A stretch of 23,050 bases of DNA from Gammaproteobacteria bacterium (lineage in GTDB: Bacteria; Pseudomonadota; Gammaproteobacteria; Pseudomonadales; Pseudohongiellaceae), in the NCBI GenBank assembly GCA_003451715.1, contig DMJN01000243.1:1-23050 (forward strand), read 5' to 3'. Of this stretch, positions 1-9,744 are shown one piece after another. Both the position numbers and the translations under genes were made by a program. Every line of letters starts with the position of its first letter. Position 1 is the first letter of the stretch. A model generated the notes under the pieces. The model was given only the letters and a program-made list of their open reading frames with translations. It ran no database searches and was not told where the DNA came from.

Positions 1-1102
1 CAAAGGGATAGCCTCTCACCCAGTTGTGGTCATAGCCCACACAGGCCAGTGTCTCGACTGAGTAACCCCAGATTGCTTCTATGCACATACGATCACCCCC
101 GGCATGCAGGTGCGGCTCGAAGGTAATGACCTTGGTGTGTTCCGTCAGTACCTGATAGGCATGTAGCTCCTGATCCTTTGCATTGCCCTCGACGCTGATA
201 TCAACACCATTTCCATTGATACTGATTCCGCTGGCGTACTTCGGCTCATAACCTAACGGGTGTAACCTAAAACCTATTTGCAGATGACCCGTGGTATCAC
301 GCCCATTGGAGTGCATGTGCACCGAATCGGTGAAGAAGGTGGAATTGGCTCTTAGTAAGGGGCCCGCATCGGGATCGAAGATGTCCCCATTACGGCCGAC
401 CTCGTGTACCGGGAAAGTGGTAGACTGACCTGGAATTGCATTGCCATCCTCGTCCATTGTCTCCATACGCCAGATCATGTGGTGAAAAATCCACAGACCA
501 CCCACGGTGTCGGACTCTTCAGCGCCAACACCCACGTCATTTATTTCCACTATTTCTACAGACTTCACATAGCGATCTTCTGTCAGACCACTTGGAATGC
601 TGGGAATTTCACCCCACCAATCGGGTCGACCCTTGGCCATGAAGAAATCTTCAGTTTCGACAATCAGGTCTGGCTCGCCCAGTTTCCACTTGGTAGTGTC
701 ATCGAAAACCAGTGGCTCGGGTGCGTCGGCAATATTTCCCTTTGGTGTGCCACTGCGCGCCCAAGTGGAAATGGCGACAACTTCCTCTTCGCTTAGGGAA
801 GGGTCACCCTTGAACTGTTGAATGCCCACGTTCTTTTCCATATACCACGGTGGCATGGCGCCAGGACGGCTGCGCAGGCCAGTCTTGTACTCAATTAGCC
901 CGGCAAAAGGGGCTACCTCTTCATAGGTAACCATGGACATGGGAGCCACACCACCGGGACGGTGACAATTCTGGCAGCTACGCTGCAAAATTGGCTCGAT
1001 ATCCTTGTGGAAAGTAACTTCCTGGGCCAGGGTCGCTGGTGAAAACACCATAGCAGAGACGGCCAACAACAAAGCTTTGTTAATTAATGTCGAAATTCGC
1101 AT
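1..1102 (-). CDS. Secreted c-type cytochrome with copper type II monooxygenase-like region (partial, 3' end cut)
   Basis: I translated this frame by hand; 367 codons are visible before the window edge. The ATG at 1102 has GGAG six bases upstream. A signal peptide (about residues 1-27) is followed by one c-type haem motif, CQNCH at 43-47. Met83 in 'GAMPPW' is a possible axial haem ligand. The rest has paired histidines typical of ascorbate-dependent type II copper monooxygenases (PHM/DBM): HHM, HMH followed by 'SNGRDTTGHL', and HLHAGGDRM near the visible end. Two nearby cysteines and 'YDHNW' follow. In that family two mononuclear copper sites hydroxylate a substrate C-H bond. A fused haem domain would suggest electron delivery from a periplasmic cytochrome rather than from ascorbate, which is inference. 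The substrate cannot be read. The gene is probably transcribed alone or behind the 2399-1498 genes. Confidence 0.8.
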   Translation of the reverse strand, partial: MRISTLINKALLLAVSAMVFSPATLAQEVTFHKDIEPILQRSCQNCHRPGGVAPMSMVTYEEVAPFAGLIEYKTGLRSRPGAMPPWYMEKNVGIQQFKGDPSLSEEEVVAISTWARSGTPKGNIADAPEPLVFDDTTKWKLGEPDLIVETEDFFMAKGRPDWWGEIPSIPSGLTEDRYVKSVEIVEINDVGVGAEESDTVGGLWIFHHMIWRMETMDEDGNAIPGQSTTFPVHEVGRNGDIFDPDAGPLLRANSTFFTDSVHMHSNGRDTTGHLQIGFRLHPLGYEPKYASGISINGNGVDISVEGNAKDQELHAYQVLTEHTKVITFEPHLHAGGDRMCIEAIWGYSVETLACVGYDHNWVRGYPF

Positions 1103-1497
1103 GTATATCTCCTAAATTTCTAAACAGGGATCATTCCAGTAGTGTTAATGATGGGATGATTTGGAAACCTCAAGAAAATCCAAGGGTTGATTAGACTCAA
1201 CCCAGTATTTTAATTCTTCCAGAATATCCACAAACATTGATCCACATCTGATTTTGGGCAGAAAAGTCGGACCGCTCAAAATGCCTTAATCGCCCATTAT
1301 AGAGCACTTTTTTAGCGAGCACTGTAAAAAATCTTCTGAAAGCAGGATGATATTCCCTGCATGAAGGCGTGGATTTCAATTGAGATAGTCCCTATTGTTC
1401 CGATACTCGCCCATACTGCTGTTTTCTCATTGAAGCAAATGGTGCAAAACACCAGTTATAATCGGTATCTTGAGTATTCAATGGAATCGCAGCTTGA
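1103..1497. other. Intergenic stretch without a convincing gene
   Basis: These 395 bases lie between two minus-strand genes. Short open frames occur on both strands, but none has a ribosome binding site or a protein-like composition. The only structure I can support is the hairpin at 1184-1203. A direct repeat of GAGCACT is also present around 1303-1325, with no assigned meaning. Confidence 0.5.
1184..1203 (-). terminator. Perfect 7-bp hairpin, candidate terminator
   Basis: GGGTTGA and TCAACCC form a perfect stem around a six-base loop. On the minus strand it is followed by TTGGATTTTCTT, a broken T tract. It lies downstream of the 1498-1881 gene and upstream of the cytochrome gene, so it could end the upstream transcript. 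The weak T run makes it a candidate only. Confidence 0.35.
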
Positions 1498-1881
1498 CTA
1501 TTCTTCCCACCAATCATCTATCCCAAATTCTTTCAATTGCTCCGCGCTTATGGTTGTACTAACGCCATAACTGCCTTCAGCATCACCTATAAGTACTGGT
1601 ATGTCGATACAAATAGAGCCATCCTCTGCTTTATCCATCAAGGCATCTTCTACAGCCTGGTTAAGCGTACTCATTAACAGCGCATTATTGCTGACATCAA
1701 AACCTGGAATTTGTTTCTCTGCTTCCTTTGCTAGCCAGTCGACACATGCAATGAATTCCTCACTGACGAATGTGTGAGGATCTTCGGGAATATCGATCCA
1801 TTGGCCGGATCGTCTGATATTCCATCGCCAAAGCAAGAATAAAATTACTAATCCAATACCCAGTCCGTACCAGATGTCCAT
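1498..1881 (-). CDS. Small membrane-anchored protein of unknown function
   Basis: I do not recognise a family for this 127-residue protein. One hydrophobic segment (about residues 5-18, rich in Ile, Leu and Val) is followed by Arg residues (WRWNIRRSG). This predicts an N-in membrane anchor with a soluble acidic domain of about 105 residues. The start is well supported: AGAGGAGG lies a few bases before the ATG. The C-terminus is strongly acidic (FGIDDWWEE), and the stop is TAG. It lies 68 bases behind the glycosyltransferase-like gene on the same strand and may be co-transcribed with it. Confidence 0.7.
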   Translation of the reverse strand: MDIWYGLGIGLVILFLLWRWNIRRSGQWIDIPEDPHTFVSEEFIACVDWLAKEAEKQIPGFDVSNNALLMSTLNQAVEDALMDKAEDGSICIDIPVLIGDAEGSYGVSTTISAEQLKEFGIDDWWEE

Positions 1882-1949
1882 GTTGTCCTCCTCTTTAGGA
1901 TTGAATGGAATTGCTCACTGCATTATTGCTGTCGAAACCCCGGTTGCTC

Positions 1950-2399
1950 CTATAGACCTTCCCTTTTAGCCTTCTCAACCAACTCTTTTACTGCCTTGTT
2001 GGATAGCAACATGGCAGCAGTACCAACCCGCTCAGTGGTGTAGAGGTGTTCTACCACTTTCTCCTTGAAGCCACCGACAGTAAATGCCAGTTTGCCATCA
2101 GCATCATAAGACTTCTGCGGAACCGCAGCACCGATTACGTCTTTGTTAAACGAGAGCAGGGTTTTGAGATCGGCCGCGGGCAGACGAATGTCTGCATCCA
2201 GGTAGAGCAGGTGCGTGTAGTGCTCCTGGTTGTGATGGAAGTAGGAAATGATCGTGTTGCGAGCACGGGTAATCAGACTCTCTTTTCCAAAAGAAGCCAG
2301 GGTAAAATTCAGGCCGTTTTTCTGATAATCCAGCAGGGAATTTACATAGTCCAGGTGCACTATGCCGCCGTAGGCCGGGGTGCCGATTAAGAGTCGCAT
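1950..2399 (-). CDS. Short GT-A-type glycosyltransferase-like protein
   Basis: The 149-residue product begins with MRLLIGTPAYGG, a typical first strand of a GT-A nucleotide-sugar binding fold. It carries 'LITRARN' near residue 41 and 'LLYLDADI' with a DxD motif at Asp68-Asp70, which in this fold binds the metal and the sugar-nucleotide phosphates. Similar proteins occur in phages and bacterial surface-polysaccharide loci and are often longer, so the C-terminal acceptor part may be missing here. The start has GGGAG seven bases upstream. It sits 51 bases after the S9 peptidase gene on the same strand. Just before the stop, a one-base frame change would give about 20 further codons ending right before the next gene's ribosome binding site, so a late frameshift is possible. 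Donor and acceptor are unknown. Confidence 0.6.
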   Translation of the reverse strand: MRLLIGTPAYGGIVHLDYVNSLLDYQKNGLNFTLASFGKESLITRARNTIISYFHHNQEHYTHLLYLDADIRLPAADLKTLLSFNKDVIGAAVPQKSYDADGKLAFTVGGFKEKVVEHLYTTERVGTAAMLLSNKAVKELVEKAKREGL

Positions 2400-2450
2400 C
2401 GATCTACTCCCTGTGTATGTTTTTCCAAAAAAGCAGGGGCTATCCCTGTT

Positions 2451-4892
2451 TTACTCCCCCTTCACGTAGCGATTAAGCCAGGTATTCATTTCCCACAGGG
2501 TGTGCATGACGGATTCTCTTGCGCGGTACCCATGACTCTCTTGAGGCAGCATCACCAGTCTTGCTTTCACGCCATGTCCTTTAAGCGCGTTATAGAAACG
2601 TCTGCTCTGCAGTGGAAACGTACCTGAATTGTTATCCGCTTCACCATGTATCATCAGTATGGGTTCACTGATCATCTGTGCATGCATAAAGGGTGACATA
2701 TCAAAGTAGACGTCCGGCGCCTCCCAATAGGTACGTTCTTCAGATTGAAAACCGAAGGGTGTCAGCGTGCGGTTATAGGCGCCGCTCCTGGCCAATCCGG
2801 CGACGAATAGATCTGAGTGGGCCAGCAAATTAGCCGTCATGAATGCACCGTAGGAATGCCCGCCAATTGCAATCAGATTCCGTTCTGCCACGCCCCGCGA
2901 TACCACTTCATTAACGGCGGCTGCGGCACTGCCCACCAACTGTTCGACAAATCCGTCGTTTGGTTCCAGTTCACCCTCGCCGATGATGGGCATGGTCGGT
3001 CCATCCAATATGGCATAGCCGCTGGCCAGGAATGGCAGCGGACCGTTCACACTGATTCCGTTAAAGCGGTAAGGGGATCCCCGCATCTGTCCTGCCGAGG
3101 CGGCATCTTTGTATTCACGGGGATAGGCCCACATGAGCATGGGGAAGGGACCATCTTCCGGTGACATGCCAGGTGGTAGATAAAGAGTCGCCGTGAGCAT
3201 CACGCCATCGTTTCTCTGATAACGGATTACTTCCTTGTACACATTGGCCAACTGAGGATAGGGGTGAGGAAAGCTGGTTAAAGCCTGGGCGGAGTCCGGA
3301 TCATTAAGGGCAAGGCGAAAATAATTTCCCGGAGTGCTGGGAGATTCACGGCGAATTAACACCCACTGGTGCTCTTCATCCAGAAAGGAAATAAATGTGG
3401 CATAAGTGGGTGCTGTGGATTGCCAGAGTCGCTCACTGGTTTTGCTGGTCAGCTCAAGCCGATCAAGAAAAGGGCGATCTCCCTCGGCTGACGCCCCCTG
3501 GCCCTGTAGATAAATAGCGCTACTATCATCGTCCAATAACAAGTTGTAACGACCATAGGCGTTCGCAACAAGCACCGGCGATCCCGGATCGTTGTAGCGA
3601 TCTTCACTACTGCGCTCAAACAGCAGTGTCTTGCCAGGGGAAGCGGCATCCGGTGCAACCATCCAGGTACGTATCTGTCGGCTGCTCCACCAATTCTCCG
3701 AGACCAGTGCCAGGTTGCCATTACCCCAGGTGATTCCGGCATAGCGCATCTCCAGCGCGATGATTTCTTCCGGCTCGCCCGTGAACGGTGCCTCCATAGC
3801 GAGCACGACGTCTCTTATGTCTACATCGGCCCTGGGATCACCGCCATCCCGTGCCTCCACCCAATAGAGAGTCGCGCCTGCGTCGGCGCGCCAGTTTACC
3901 GAACGCGGTCCGGTGGGCACGGCACCTCGTCCGATCGGTACTTCTTCGGCCAGCGGCAGGTCTGCCAGTTGCCAGGCGAGATCGCCCCGTGTATTCAATA
4001 CCTCAAAACGGCGAGGAAATCTCTGGTTAGGAACCAGGTAAGAGAATGGTCGGTGTATAACTTCAACCAGGAAATACTCTCCGTCGGGGGAGGAGCTGGC
4101 ACGGCGCACCAGTCCCGGTTCACTCAGATTCGAACTGCTTCCATCCAGAGATACCAGCAGAAGTTGTACGGCGCCGTAGTGGTCGAATAAATCTTCATCG
4201 TGGGAATTAACCATTAAATCCTGATAGGTACGCGCAGCTGCAGGACGCCCCGATGATTCTTCTATAATCGGTCCGGTAGGCACCAGGGGCCGTATCGGAG
4301 CCGGGCCCCGGTTTTCCGGGATAGATTTCACCAGCAGGGTCTCGCTGTCAGACAACCAGGAGTAAGGTTGCCCGAAGATGGCATTCACCGGTGTGTCCAG
4401 TAACGGGCGCGCCTGACCGGAAGCGACATCGGCCGTCCATAATTCAATATGAGTGCCCCGATCAAGAATGAATGCCAGATGTAGTCCATCAGGCGACCAG
4501 CCAAGTGAATCGATACGGGGATTGGCTGGTAAACCGCTGATGGGGCGTTCCCGCCCATCTCTCAGATTCTGCAGGGTCAGCCCATTGTAGTAAGCGCGGC
4601 GGCTGGCGGCATTGTTTGCCGGATTGATGCGCATACCTGCGATACGCAATTCCTGTTCGGATAACTCAGCGATCGTCGGCAGCCCGTCGCGACTCATCAA
4701 TACCATCCACTCTTTCTGTGGATCGATGGATACGGCGGGTGTTGGCTCGGCATCGACGATGTCAGCGATATCCAGCGGAGGCAAACGATAAGATTGGTTA
4801 GCACTCTGCCCATTGGCGAGCGTGCTACAGATCGAAAGCATCGATACCAATACCAGACAAATGTTGAACTTTTTATTGGCTTTTGTAGTCAT
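2451..4892 (-). CDS. Secreted S9-family serine peptidase (glutamyl endopeptidase-like, S9D type)
   Basis: This prolyl-oligopeptidase-superfamily enzyme is 813 residues long from the ATG at 4892. That start has GGAG five bases upstream. An in-frame GTG at 4898 overlaps the ribosome binding site and is less likely. A signal peptide (about 1-28) sends it to the periplasm or outside. A long beta-propeller region (about 30-540) is followed by an alpha/beta hydrolase domain with the triad Ser680 (GGHSYGAFM), Asp753 (HGEADNN) and His787 (QESHGY). The hydrolase domain begins with 'WAYPREYKDA' and 'AGQMRGSPYRF', which resemble the plant chloroplast glutamyl peptidase group rather than dipeptidyl peptidase IV. 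It probably digests peptides as nutrients; cleavage after Glu is a family-based guess. It is divergent from the DUF1330 gene. Confidence 0.85.
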   Translation of the reverse strand: MTTKANKKFNICLVLVSMLSICSTLANGQSANQSYRLPPLDIADIVDAEPTPAVSIDPQKEWMVLMSRDGLPTIAELSEQELRIAGMRINPANNAASRRAYYNGLTLQNLRDGRERPISGLPANPRIDSLGWSPDGLHLAFILDRGTHIELWTADVASGQARPLLDTPVNAIFGQPYSWLSDSETLLVKSIPENRGPAPIRPLVPTGPIIEESSGRPAAARTYQDLMVNSHDEDLFDHYGAVQLLLVSLDGSSSNLSEPGLVRRASSSPDGEYFLVEVIHRPFSYLVPNQRFPRRFEVLNTRGDLAWQLADLPLAEEVPIGRGAVPTGPRSVNWRADAGATLYWVEARDGGDPRADVDIRDVVLAMEAPFTGEPEEIIALEMRYAGITWGNGNLALVSENWWSSRQIRTWMVAPDAASPGKTLLFERSSEDRYNDPGSPVLVANAYGRYNLLLDDDSSAIYLQGQGASAEGDRPFLDRLELTSKTSERLWQSTAPTYATFISFLDEEHQWVLIRRESPSTPGNYFRLALNDPDSAQALTSFPHPYPQLANVYKEVIRYQRNDGVMLTATLYLPPGMSPEDGPFPMLMWAYPREYKDAASAGQMRGSPYRFNGISVNGPLPFLASGYAILDGPTMPIIGEGELEPNDGFVEQLVGSAAAAVNEVVSRGVAERNLIAIGGHSYGAFMTANLLAHSDLFVAGLARSGAYNRTLTPFGFQSEERTYWEAPDVYFDMSPFMHAQMISEPILMIHGEADNNSGTFPLQSRRFYNALKGHGVKARLVMLPQESHGYRARESVMHTLWEMNTWLNRYVKGE

Positions 4893-5016
4893 GGTCACTC
4901 CACTGATAGAAGAGATCTGATAGGTCGATCAGTGTATCGAGTAAATATGAATAGGGATAGACCACGTTTTTCAGATACTCTAGTTTTTTGCATTTTGATA
5001 TAACAAGGACTACAAC

Positions 5017-5313
5017 ATGGCAAGCTATCTAATCGCGAATTACAACGTCAATAACTCCGAAGGCTACGGAGCCTATGTCGCCGCAGTCGGGCCTACCATT
5101 GTCGCCCATGGTGGCAAGATTCTGGTGGCGGGTACGGGCAGCACGACCGTGGAAGGCAATCCTGGCGGAGTGACTGTGGTTCTCGAGTTTCCTACCCGTG
5201 AAGCGTTGCAGGATTGGTACGATTCTCCCGAGTATCAGGAAATCATTCACATGCGCACCGACAATACCGATGGCGCCATGGTATTCGCCGATGAGTTTGT
5301 GATGCCGGGTTGA
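5017..5313 (+). CDS. DUF1330 family protein
   Basis: This 98-residue cytoplasmic protein starts with the family-typical 'MASYLIANYNV' strand. It carries 'GPTIVAHGGKILVAGTG', 'VVLEFPTREALQDWYDSPEY' and a terminal 'FADEFVMPG'. DUF1330 proteins are small ferredoxin-like alpha/beta barrels that usually dimerise; no enzymatic role is established. The ATG has AAGGA seven bases upstream. It is a full-length member and stands alone, divergent from the peptidase, with about 350 bases of non-coding DNA behind it. Confidence 0.85.
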   Translation: MASYLIANYNVNNSEGYGAYVAAVGPTIVAHGGKILVAGTGSTTVEGNPGGVTVVLEFPTREALQDWYDSPEYQEIIHMRTDNTDGAMVFADEFVMPG

Positions 5314-5551
5314 GTGTTTTACCTCCTGATAAGAAAAATCATAGGCTCGCCAAATACCCGTTTAACAGGCTGATCATTCCTCGCCCATCGCTTGGATCAG
5401 TACTGCCGATGTATTTCAGGGGACACCAACAACTTAAGGTCTTAATACTGGGGTAAGTCTAAGCGGAGTAGGCTCTCATATATTTATAGGAATTAGTCGC
5501 ATCTGTCGACTCCATTTTCGAAATTGAGAAACCGAAAAGAGTGCCAGATAT

Positions 5552-5575
5552 TTGATATACAACAAAAAATATCAA
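5552..5575. promoter_or_regulatory. Interrupted palindrome, possible operator of trpB2
   Basis: TTGATAT and ATATCAA form a perfect 7-base inverted repeat around ten A-rich bases. It lies ten bases before the candidate -35 box at 5586, where an activator or repressor could bind. AT-rich repeats of this size also arise by chance. Confidence 0.25.
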
Positions 5576-5585
5576 CCGGATTAAT

Positions 5586-5614
5586 TTGCCCTGACACCTT
5601 AATGTTCATATCAT
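5586..5614 (+). promoter_or_regulatory. Candidate sigma70 promoter for trpB2
   Basis: TTGCCC, a 17-base spacer and TATCAT give four of six matches to each sigma70 hexamer with ideal spacing. It would leave an untranslated leader of about 40 bases before the ATG at 5663. This is a pattern match only. Confidence 0.3.
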
Positions 5615-5662
5615 CGCGGGCCCTTAACCTAAGGTAATTTAGCTATACGTGGACAATGATGC

Positions 5663-7024
5663 ATGAGTGAATATAACAAGATCCTCCTGGAAGAGAGTGA
5701 AATTCCTAGAAGGTGGTACAACATTATCGCGGATTTACCTGAGCCTCCGCCCCCTGCCTTGCACCCTGGGACTCATGCACCCGCTACTGCTGAAGACTTC
5801 GCACCCCTGTTTCCCAGGGCGCTTATAGAACAGGAAGTCAGTCAGGAGCGCTACATCGATATTCCCTCAGATGTGATCGATGTATACAAGCTGTGGCGGC
5901 CAAGTCCTCTGTTTCGCGCACGTCGACTGGAAAAGCTATTGGATACACCGGCCAAGATTTTCTACAAATACGAGGGCGTAAGCCCTGCTGGTTCCCATAA
6001 GCCAAATACGGCGGTTCCCCAGGTTTGGTATAACGCTCAGGAAGGTATTAAAAAACTCACGACAGAAACCGGTGCCGGTCAATGGGGTAGTTCGCTCGCT
6101 TTTGCTTGTGCACAGTTTGGACTGGAATGTGAAATCTGGCAGGTGGCTGCTTCCTATCGCGCCAAGCCCCATCGACGTACCATGATGGAAATCTGGGGCG
6201 GGAAGGTGCACCCAAGCCCTTCGGAAGTTACTGAATTTGGCCGTTCATTGTTGGCAGAAGATCCTGATCATCCCGGCTCCCTTGGTATTGCGATTTCAGA
6301 AGCCGTTAGCGAGGCTGTACAAAACCCTGAAATTCGCTATGCATTAGGCTCAGTGTTGAATCATGTGCTGCTGCATCAAACAGTAATCGGCGAAGAAGCT
6401 TTGCTGCAGCTGGCAAAAGTGGGTGAAACTCCGGATATCCTGGTAGGTTGCACCGGTGGTGGCTCAAATTTTGGCGGGCTCGCCTTTCCTTTCCTGCGGG
6501 AAAAGCTGGCGGGAAAAATGAACCCGGTGATTCGCTGTGTTGAGCCAGCCGCTTGCCCCACCTTGACCAAAGGCGAATACCGATATGATTTCGGTGACAC
6601 CGCCGGCTTGACTCCACTGATGAAGATGCACACTCTGGGACATTCCTTTATTCCTGAACCTATCCACGCGGGTGGCTTGCGTTATCATGGCATGGCACCG
6701 TTGGTTTCTCATGTCTACGAGTTGGGTCTTGTGGAGGCGATTGCAATCCCGCAGAACGAGTGTTTTGAAGCGGCTCTGCAGTTTGCCCGCTCGGAAGGAA
6801 TCGTTTCTGCACCAGAGCCTACCCATGCCATCGCTGCTGCCATTCGCGAAGCGCTGGCCTGTAAGGAATCTGGTGATGAGAAGACAATTCTCACCGCACT
6901 GTGTGGCCATGGTCATCTTGATCTGGCAGCCTACGACAAGTACCTGCAAGGGGATATGGTTGATCTGGAGTTGTCTGAAGATGTGATAGCTGAGGCTATG
7001 AAAACAGTACCGGAAATTACCTGA
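5663..7024 (+). CDS. trpB2: Tryptophan synthase beta chain, type 2 (TrpB2)
   Basis: This PLP enzyme condenses indole, or a related nucleophile, with serine to give L-tryptophan in the cytoplasm. The 453 residues match the long TrpB2 form rather than the roughly 400-residue TrpB1. Visible motifs are the PLP lysine Lys113 in '[11 protein letters not shown]', catalytic Glu135 in '[12 protein letters not shown]', and the PLP phosphate loop '[11 protein letters not shown]' at 262-272. The N-terminal '[18 protein letters not shown]' is characteristic of the TrpB2 subfamily. An in-frame stop six bases upstream excludes an earlier start; the ribosome binding site is weak. No trpA, trpC or trpF is present in the window. 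TrpB2 enzymes are generally thought to act on free indole without TrpA, so this copy may salvage indole. The TonB receptor follows after 63 bases. Confidence 0.92.
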   Translation: MSEYNKILLEESEIPRRWYNIIADLPEPPPPALHPGTHAPATAEDFAPLFPRALIEQEVSQERYIDIPSDVIDVYKLWRPSPLFRARRLEKLLDTPAKIFYKYEGVSPAGSHKPNTAVPQVWYNAQEGIKKLTTETGAGQWGSSLAFACAQFGLECEIWQVAASYRAKPHRRTMMEIWGGKVHPSPSEVTEFGRSLLAEDPDHPGSLGIAISEAVSEAVQNPEIRYALGSVLNHVLLHQTVIGEEALLQLAKVGETPDILVGCTGGGSNFGGLAFPFLREKLAGKMNPVIRCVEPAACPTLTKGEYRYDFGDTAGLTPLMKMHTLGHSFIPEPIHAGGLRYHGMAPLVSHVYELGLVEAIAIPQNECFEAALQFARSEGIVSAPEPTHAIAAAIREALACKESGDEKTILTALCGHGHLDLAAYDKYLQGDMVDLELSEDVIAEAMKTVPEIT

Positions 7025-7087
7025 GCTGGCTCAGGCATCCAGATTGACTACTTATCGAATATTTAACTAATGGAAGGATAAAGAACA

Positions 7088-9487
7088 ATGAAACGCAATT
7101 CTCTTGCCGTTGCCATAATTTGCGCCGGCTTTTCACTCGGTGGCGAGTATGTACATGCCCAGGATCGTCAGTTAAGTGGCGCACAGCGAATACTGGAAGA
7201 AGTGGTAATTACCGCACGCAGGAGAGAAGAGACTCTTCAGGATGCGCCAATTGCTGTCTCAGCCTTTACTGGTGAATCCCTGAATTATCGCGGCGTCAGC
7301 AGGCTGGATGACATCACCAGTTTTGTACCCAGCCTGACTTTGGAGAACAACCCCAGCTTCGGTGGCGCCTCTAATTCGGCCGCCATTTATCTCCGTGGTA
7401 TCGGGCAGAAAGAATTCCTTCCCACCACGGAACCCGGCGTGGGCCTGTATGTCGATGGTGTCTATGTGGCCCGTTCCGTAGGTGCCTTGTTAGATATCGT
7501 CGACATTGAACAACTGGAGATTTTGCGCGGTCCTCAAGGTACATTGTTTGGACGAAATACTATAGGTGGTGCAGTCTCCATCACCACAGTCAAGCCAGAC
7601 CCCAATGGTGAGCGTGAAACCAGTTTTTCCGTCATGGGCGGATCTGATGATTTGCTTACTCTTCGAGGATCGTTCCATTTTCCTATTAGCGAAACACTGG
7701 CGGCTCGCATCTCCCTGGCTTCCTTCGAGCAAGACGGCTATGTAAAACGAGCCGATGGAGTCGATCTTGGAGACAATGATACGGATACCGGCAGATTGAG
7801 CCTGGCATGGCGCCCCAATGATCGCCTGAGTGCTGACTTTAGCTTTGAAGCCACCCGAGATCGTGAAAACGGCCCGGCTCTGGAATTGATTGGTATTGAT
7901 TTCACCGATCTGAGTCAGCTCGACGGCGTGGTACTGGCTCCACCGCCACCGATGGCTTTTATTCATAACGTGACGACTGCCGCTGCCGGCCAGGGCATTC
8001 CCTGTGCGGTAACTGACACGGCGGGGAATGGCATCACTTCCAATCCTGCTATCTCCAACTGCTATGACAGCCGTTATATCGGCAAAGATGGTCACGACGA
8101 TGGATCTGCTCCAGCATTTTCCGAAACTGATCTGAAAGCGGCTTCTGCTACCATTAGCTATGATCTTTCCGACAACCTGACACTGAAGTCCATCAGTGCC
8201 TGGCGTGACCTGGATTCAGAATTTGCCCGCGACGGGGATCATTCACCATCTCGTATCTCCCAGTTCTTTGACGACTTGAATCAGGAGCAGTTCACCCAGG
8301 AAATACAGTTATTAGGCAACTATCAGAACCTGAATTGGATTCTTGGCTATTACTATTTCACAGAAGAAGGCAGGAATACCAATATTCTCGATTTTACTGT
8401 TTCTAACTTTCGTTCTGGGGGTGATTTCGACAATGAAGCCTCGGCTGTGTTTGCGCAGATGACCTATGACCTGGCAGATAATCTGCATCTTACCCTGGGT
8501 GGTCGTTATACCGACGAAGAAAAAGAATTTTTGCCGGATCAGATCATTTTCAATAACTATTACGCAGGGTTCAGCCAGCTTGTGCCACCAGGTCACCCGC
8601 TAGCCGCGCTTGATGCGCCTTTCTTACAGGCAGGCAGTCGTATATTGCCGTACTTAGACTAGAAAATTGATATAACTGAATTCACACCGATGGGCAGCTT
8701 GTCCTATGATTTCAGTGATGAAATGATGGTTTATGGCACCTATTCCGAAGGATTTAAATCTGGTGGTTTCACCCAGCGTGTATTCCCTCCAGTTGTAGCG
8801 GGCTTTACAGCACCACCAGGAACAGCAGATATTGATTTGATTCCAACTTATGATCCGGAATTTGTGGAATCCTATGAAATCGGTTTCAAGGCGAGGTTGG
8901 CGGATGGTCTGGTGCGCCTGAATGGTGCTATTTTTCATACCGATTATGATGACCTGCAGGTGCAGGTGTTTAATAGTGTAGCGCCGGTTACGGAGAATAT
9001 TGGGGAAGCCAGCATCGAAGGTATCGAGTTGGAAGTGCAGGCGGCGCCTGGCGAAGGATGGTTGCTGGAGGCCAGCACCTCATGGCTGGATGCCGAGTAT
9101 GATGAAATCGACACCGGCATCACCCTGATCGGCAAGGGTTTCGATTTCGAACGAGTACCAGATTTCACAGCAAGTCTTGGCGTTTCCAAGGAAATATCGC
9201 TGGGCTCCTATGGCATCCTGGTCAGTCGCCTGGATTGGTCTTATCGAGACGAGGCTTATAACGATGCCTATAACACACCTATTCTGGAAACCGATGACTA
9301 TGAGTTAATAAATGCCAGCGTGCGTTGGCACAATGCTGACGATGACCTCAGTATCATTCTCAGTGGCCGCAATCTTGATGATGAGGAGTATATGATTTCC
9401 GGTGTATACGGTACTGCCTTCCAGTCTTATGAAGCCATGTTTGATCGTGGTCGGGAATGGAGTCTGGAAATTCGCATGGACCTGTAA
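7088..9487 (+). pseudogene. TonB-dependent outer-membrane receptor interrupted by one in-frame TAG
   Basis: The reading frame spans 799 codons with a single TAG at 8660-8662 (codon 525). Both sides are in the same frame and together form one receptor. The N-terminal part has a signal peptide ending near 'VHAQ', a TonB-box-like 'EEVVITARRREE', and a plug domain with 'YLRGIGQKEF' and 'LEILRGPQGTLFGRNTIGG'. Barrel strands follow. After the TAG comes 'KIDITEFTPMGSLSYDF', the usual family region, then 'YGTYSEGFKSGGFTQ' and a complete C-terminal barrel ending in 'SLEIRMDL'. Such receptors import siderophores, carbohydrates or other bulky nutrients; the ligand is unknown. The stop would remove the last third of the barrel, so the product should not fold. 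The ATG has AAGGA upstream. Sequence error or recent loss is likelier than readthrough. Confidence 0.88.
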
Positions 9488-9744
9488 TCCGGGCTGCAAG
9501 CAATTCTTGATTGTTAACTGTACTTTAATCAGATTCCTTTTATACAGTACAAATATTCAGCAGTATGTTCGCTACTGTTGAAAGCAAGTTTGTACTGGGG
9601 AAAAAGAGGGACACCGAAGTACTCCCTTGCTAAGATCTTCCAAATGAAGACCGAACGTGTCCATGACCTGCTGCAATGGGTTTGAGCCCACAGCGGCAAC
9701 GATTTGGTACGCCAATAAATTGATCTTTGGTAATCCTGCGAACG

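Larger units (their letters stand above)
5314..5662. other. Intergenic stretch upstream of trpB2
   Basis: No protein-coding or RNA gene is supported here. The AT-rich second half contains an interrupted palindrome (5552-5575) and a sigma70-like promoter candidate (5586-5614) pointing at trpB2. I see no short leader peptide rich in Trp codons and no convincing attenuator, so classical trp-type attenuation is not indicated. Confidence 0.45.

Noticed and set aside
404..821. Overlapping plus-strand frames opposite the cytochrome gene
   Set aside because: They are shadows of the minus-strand coding sequence, with no ribosome binding sites or recognisable motifs.
4996..5004. TGATATAAC, an extended -10-like motif before the DUF1330 gene
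   Set aside because: Transcription from it would start at about 5011 and leave the AAGGA ribosome binding site (5005-5009) outside the mRNA. No -35 match is present.
8660..8662. TAG as recoded sense codon or pyrrolysine in the TonB receptor
   Set aside because: TAG is the normal terminator of many genes in the window, the host type is not known to use pyrrolysine, and the site is an ordinary barrel region.
9602..9686. Short open frame between the TonB receptor and the radical SAM gene
   Set aside because: It has only about 28 codons, no start with a ribosome binding site and no recognisable family. It could be a remnant, but nothing supports that.
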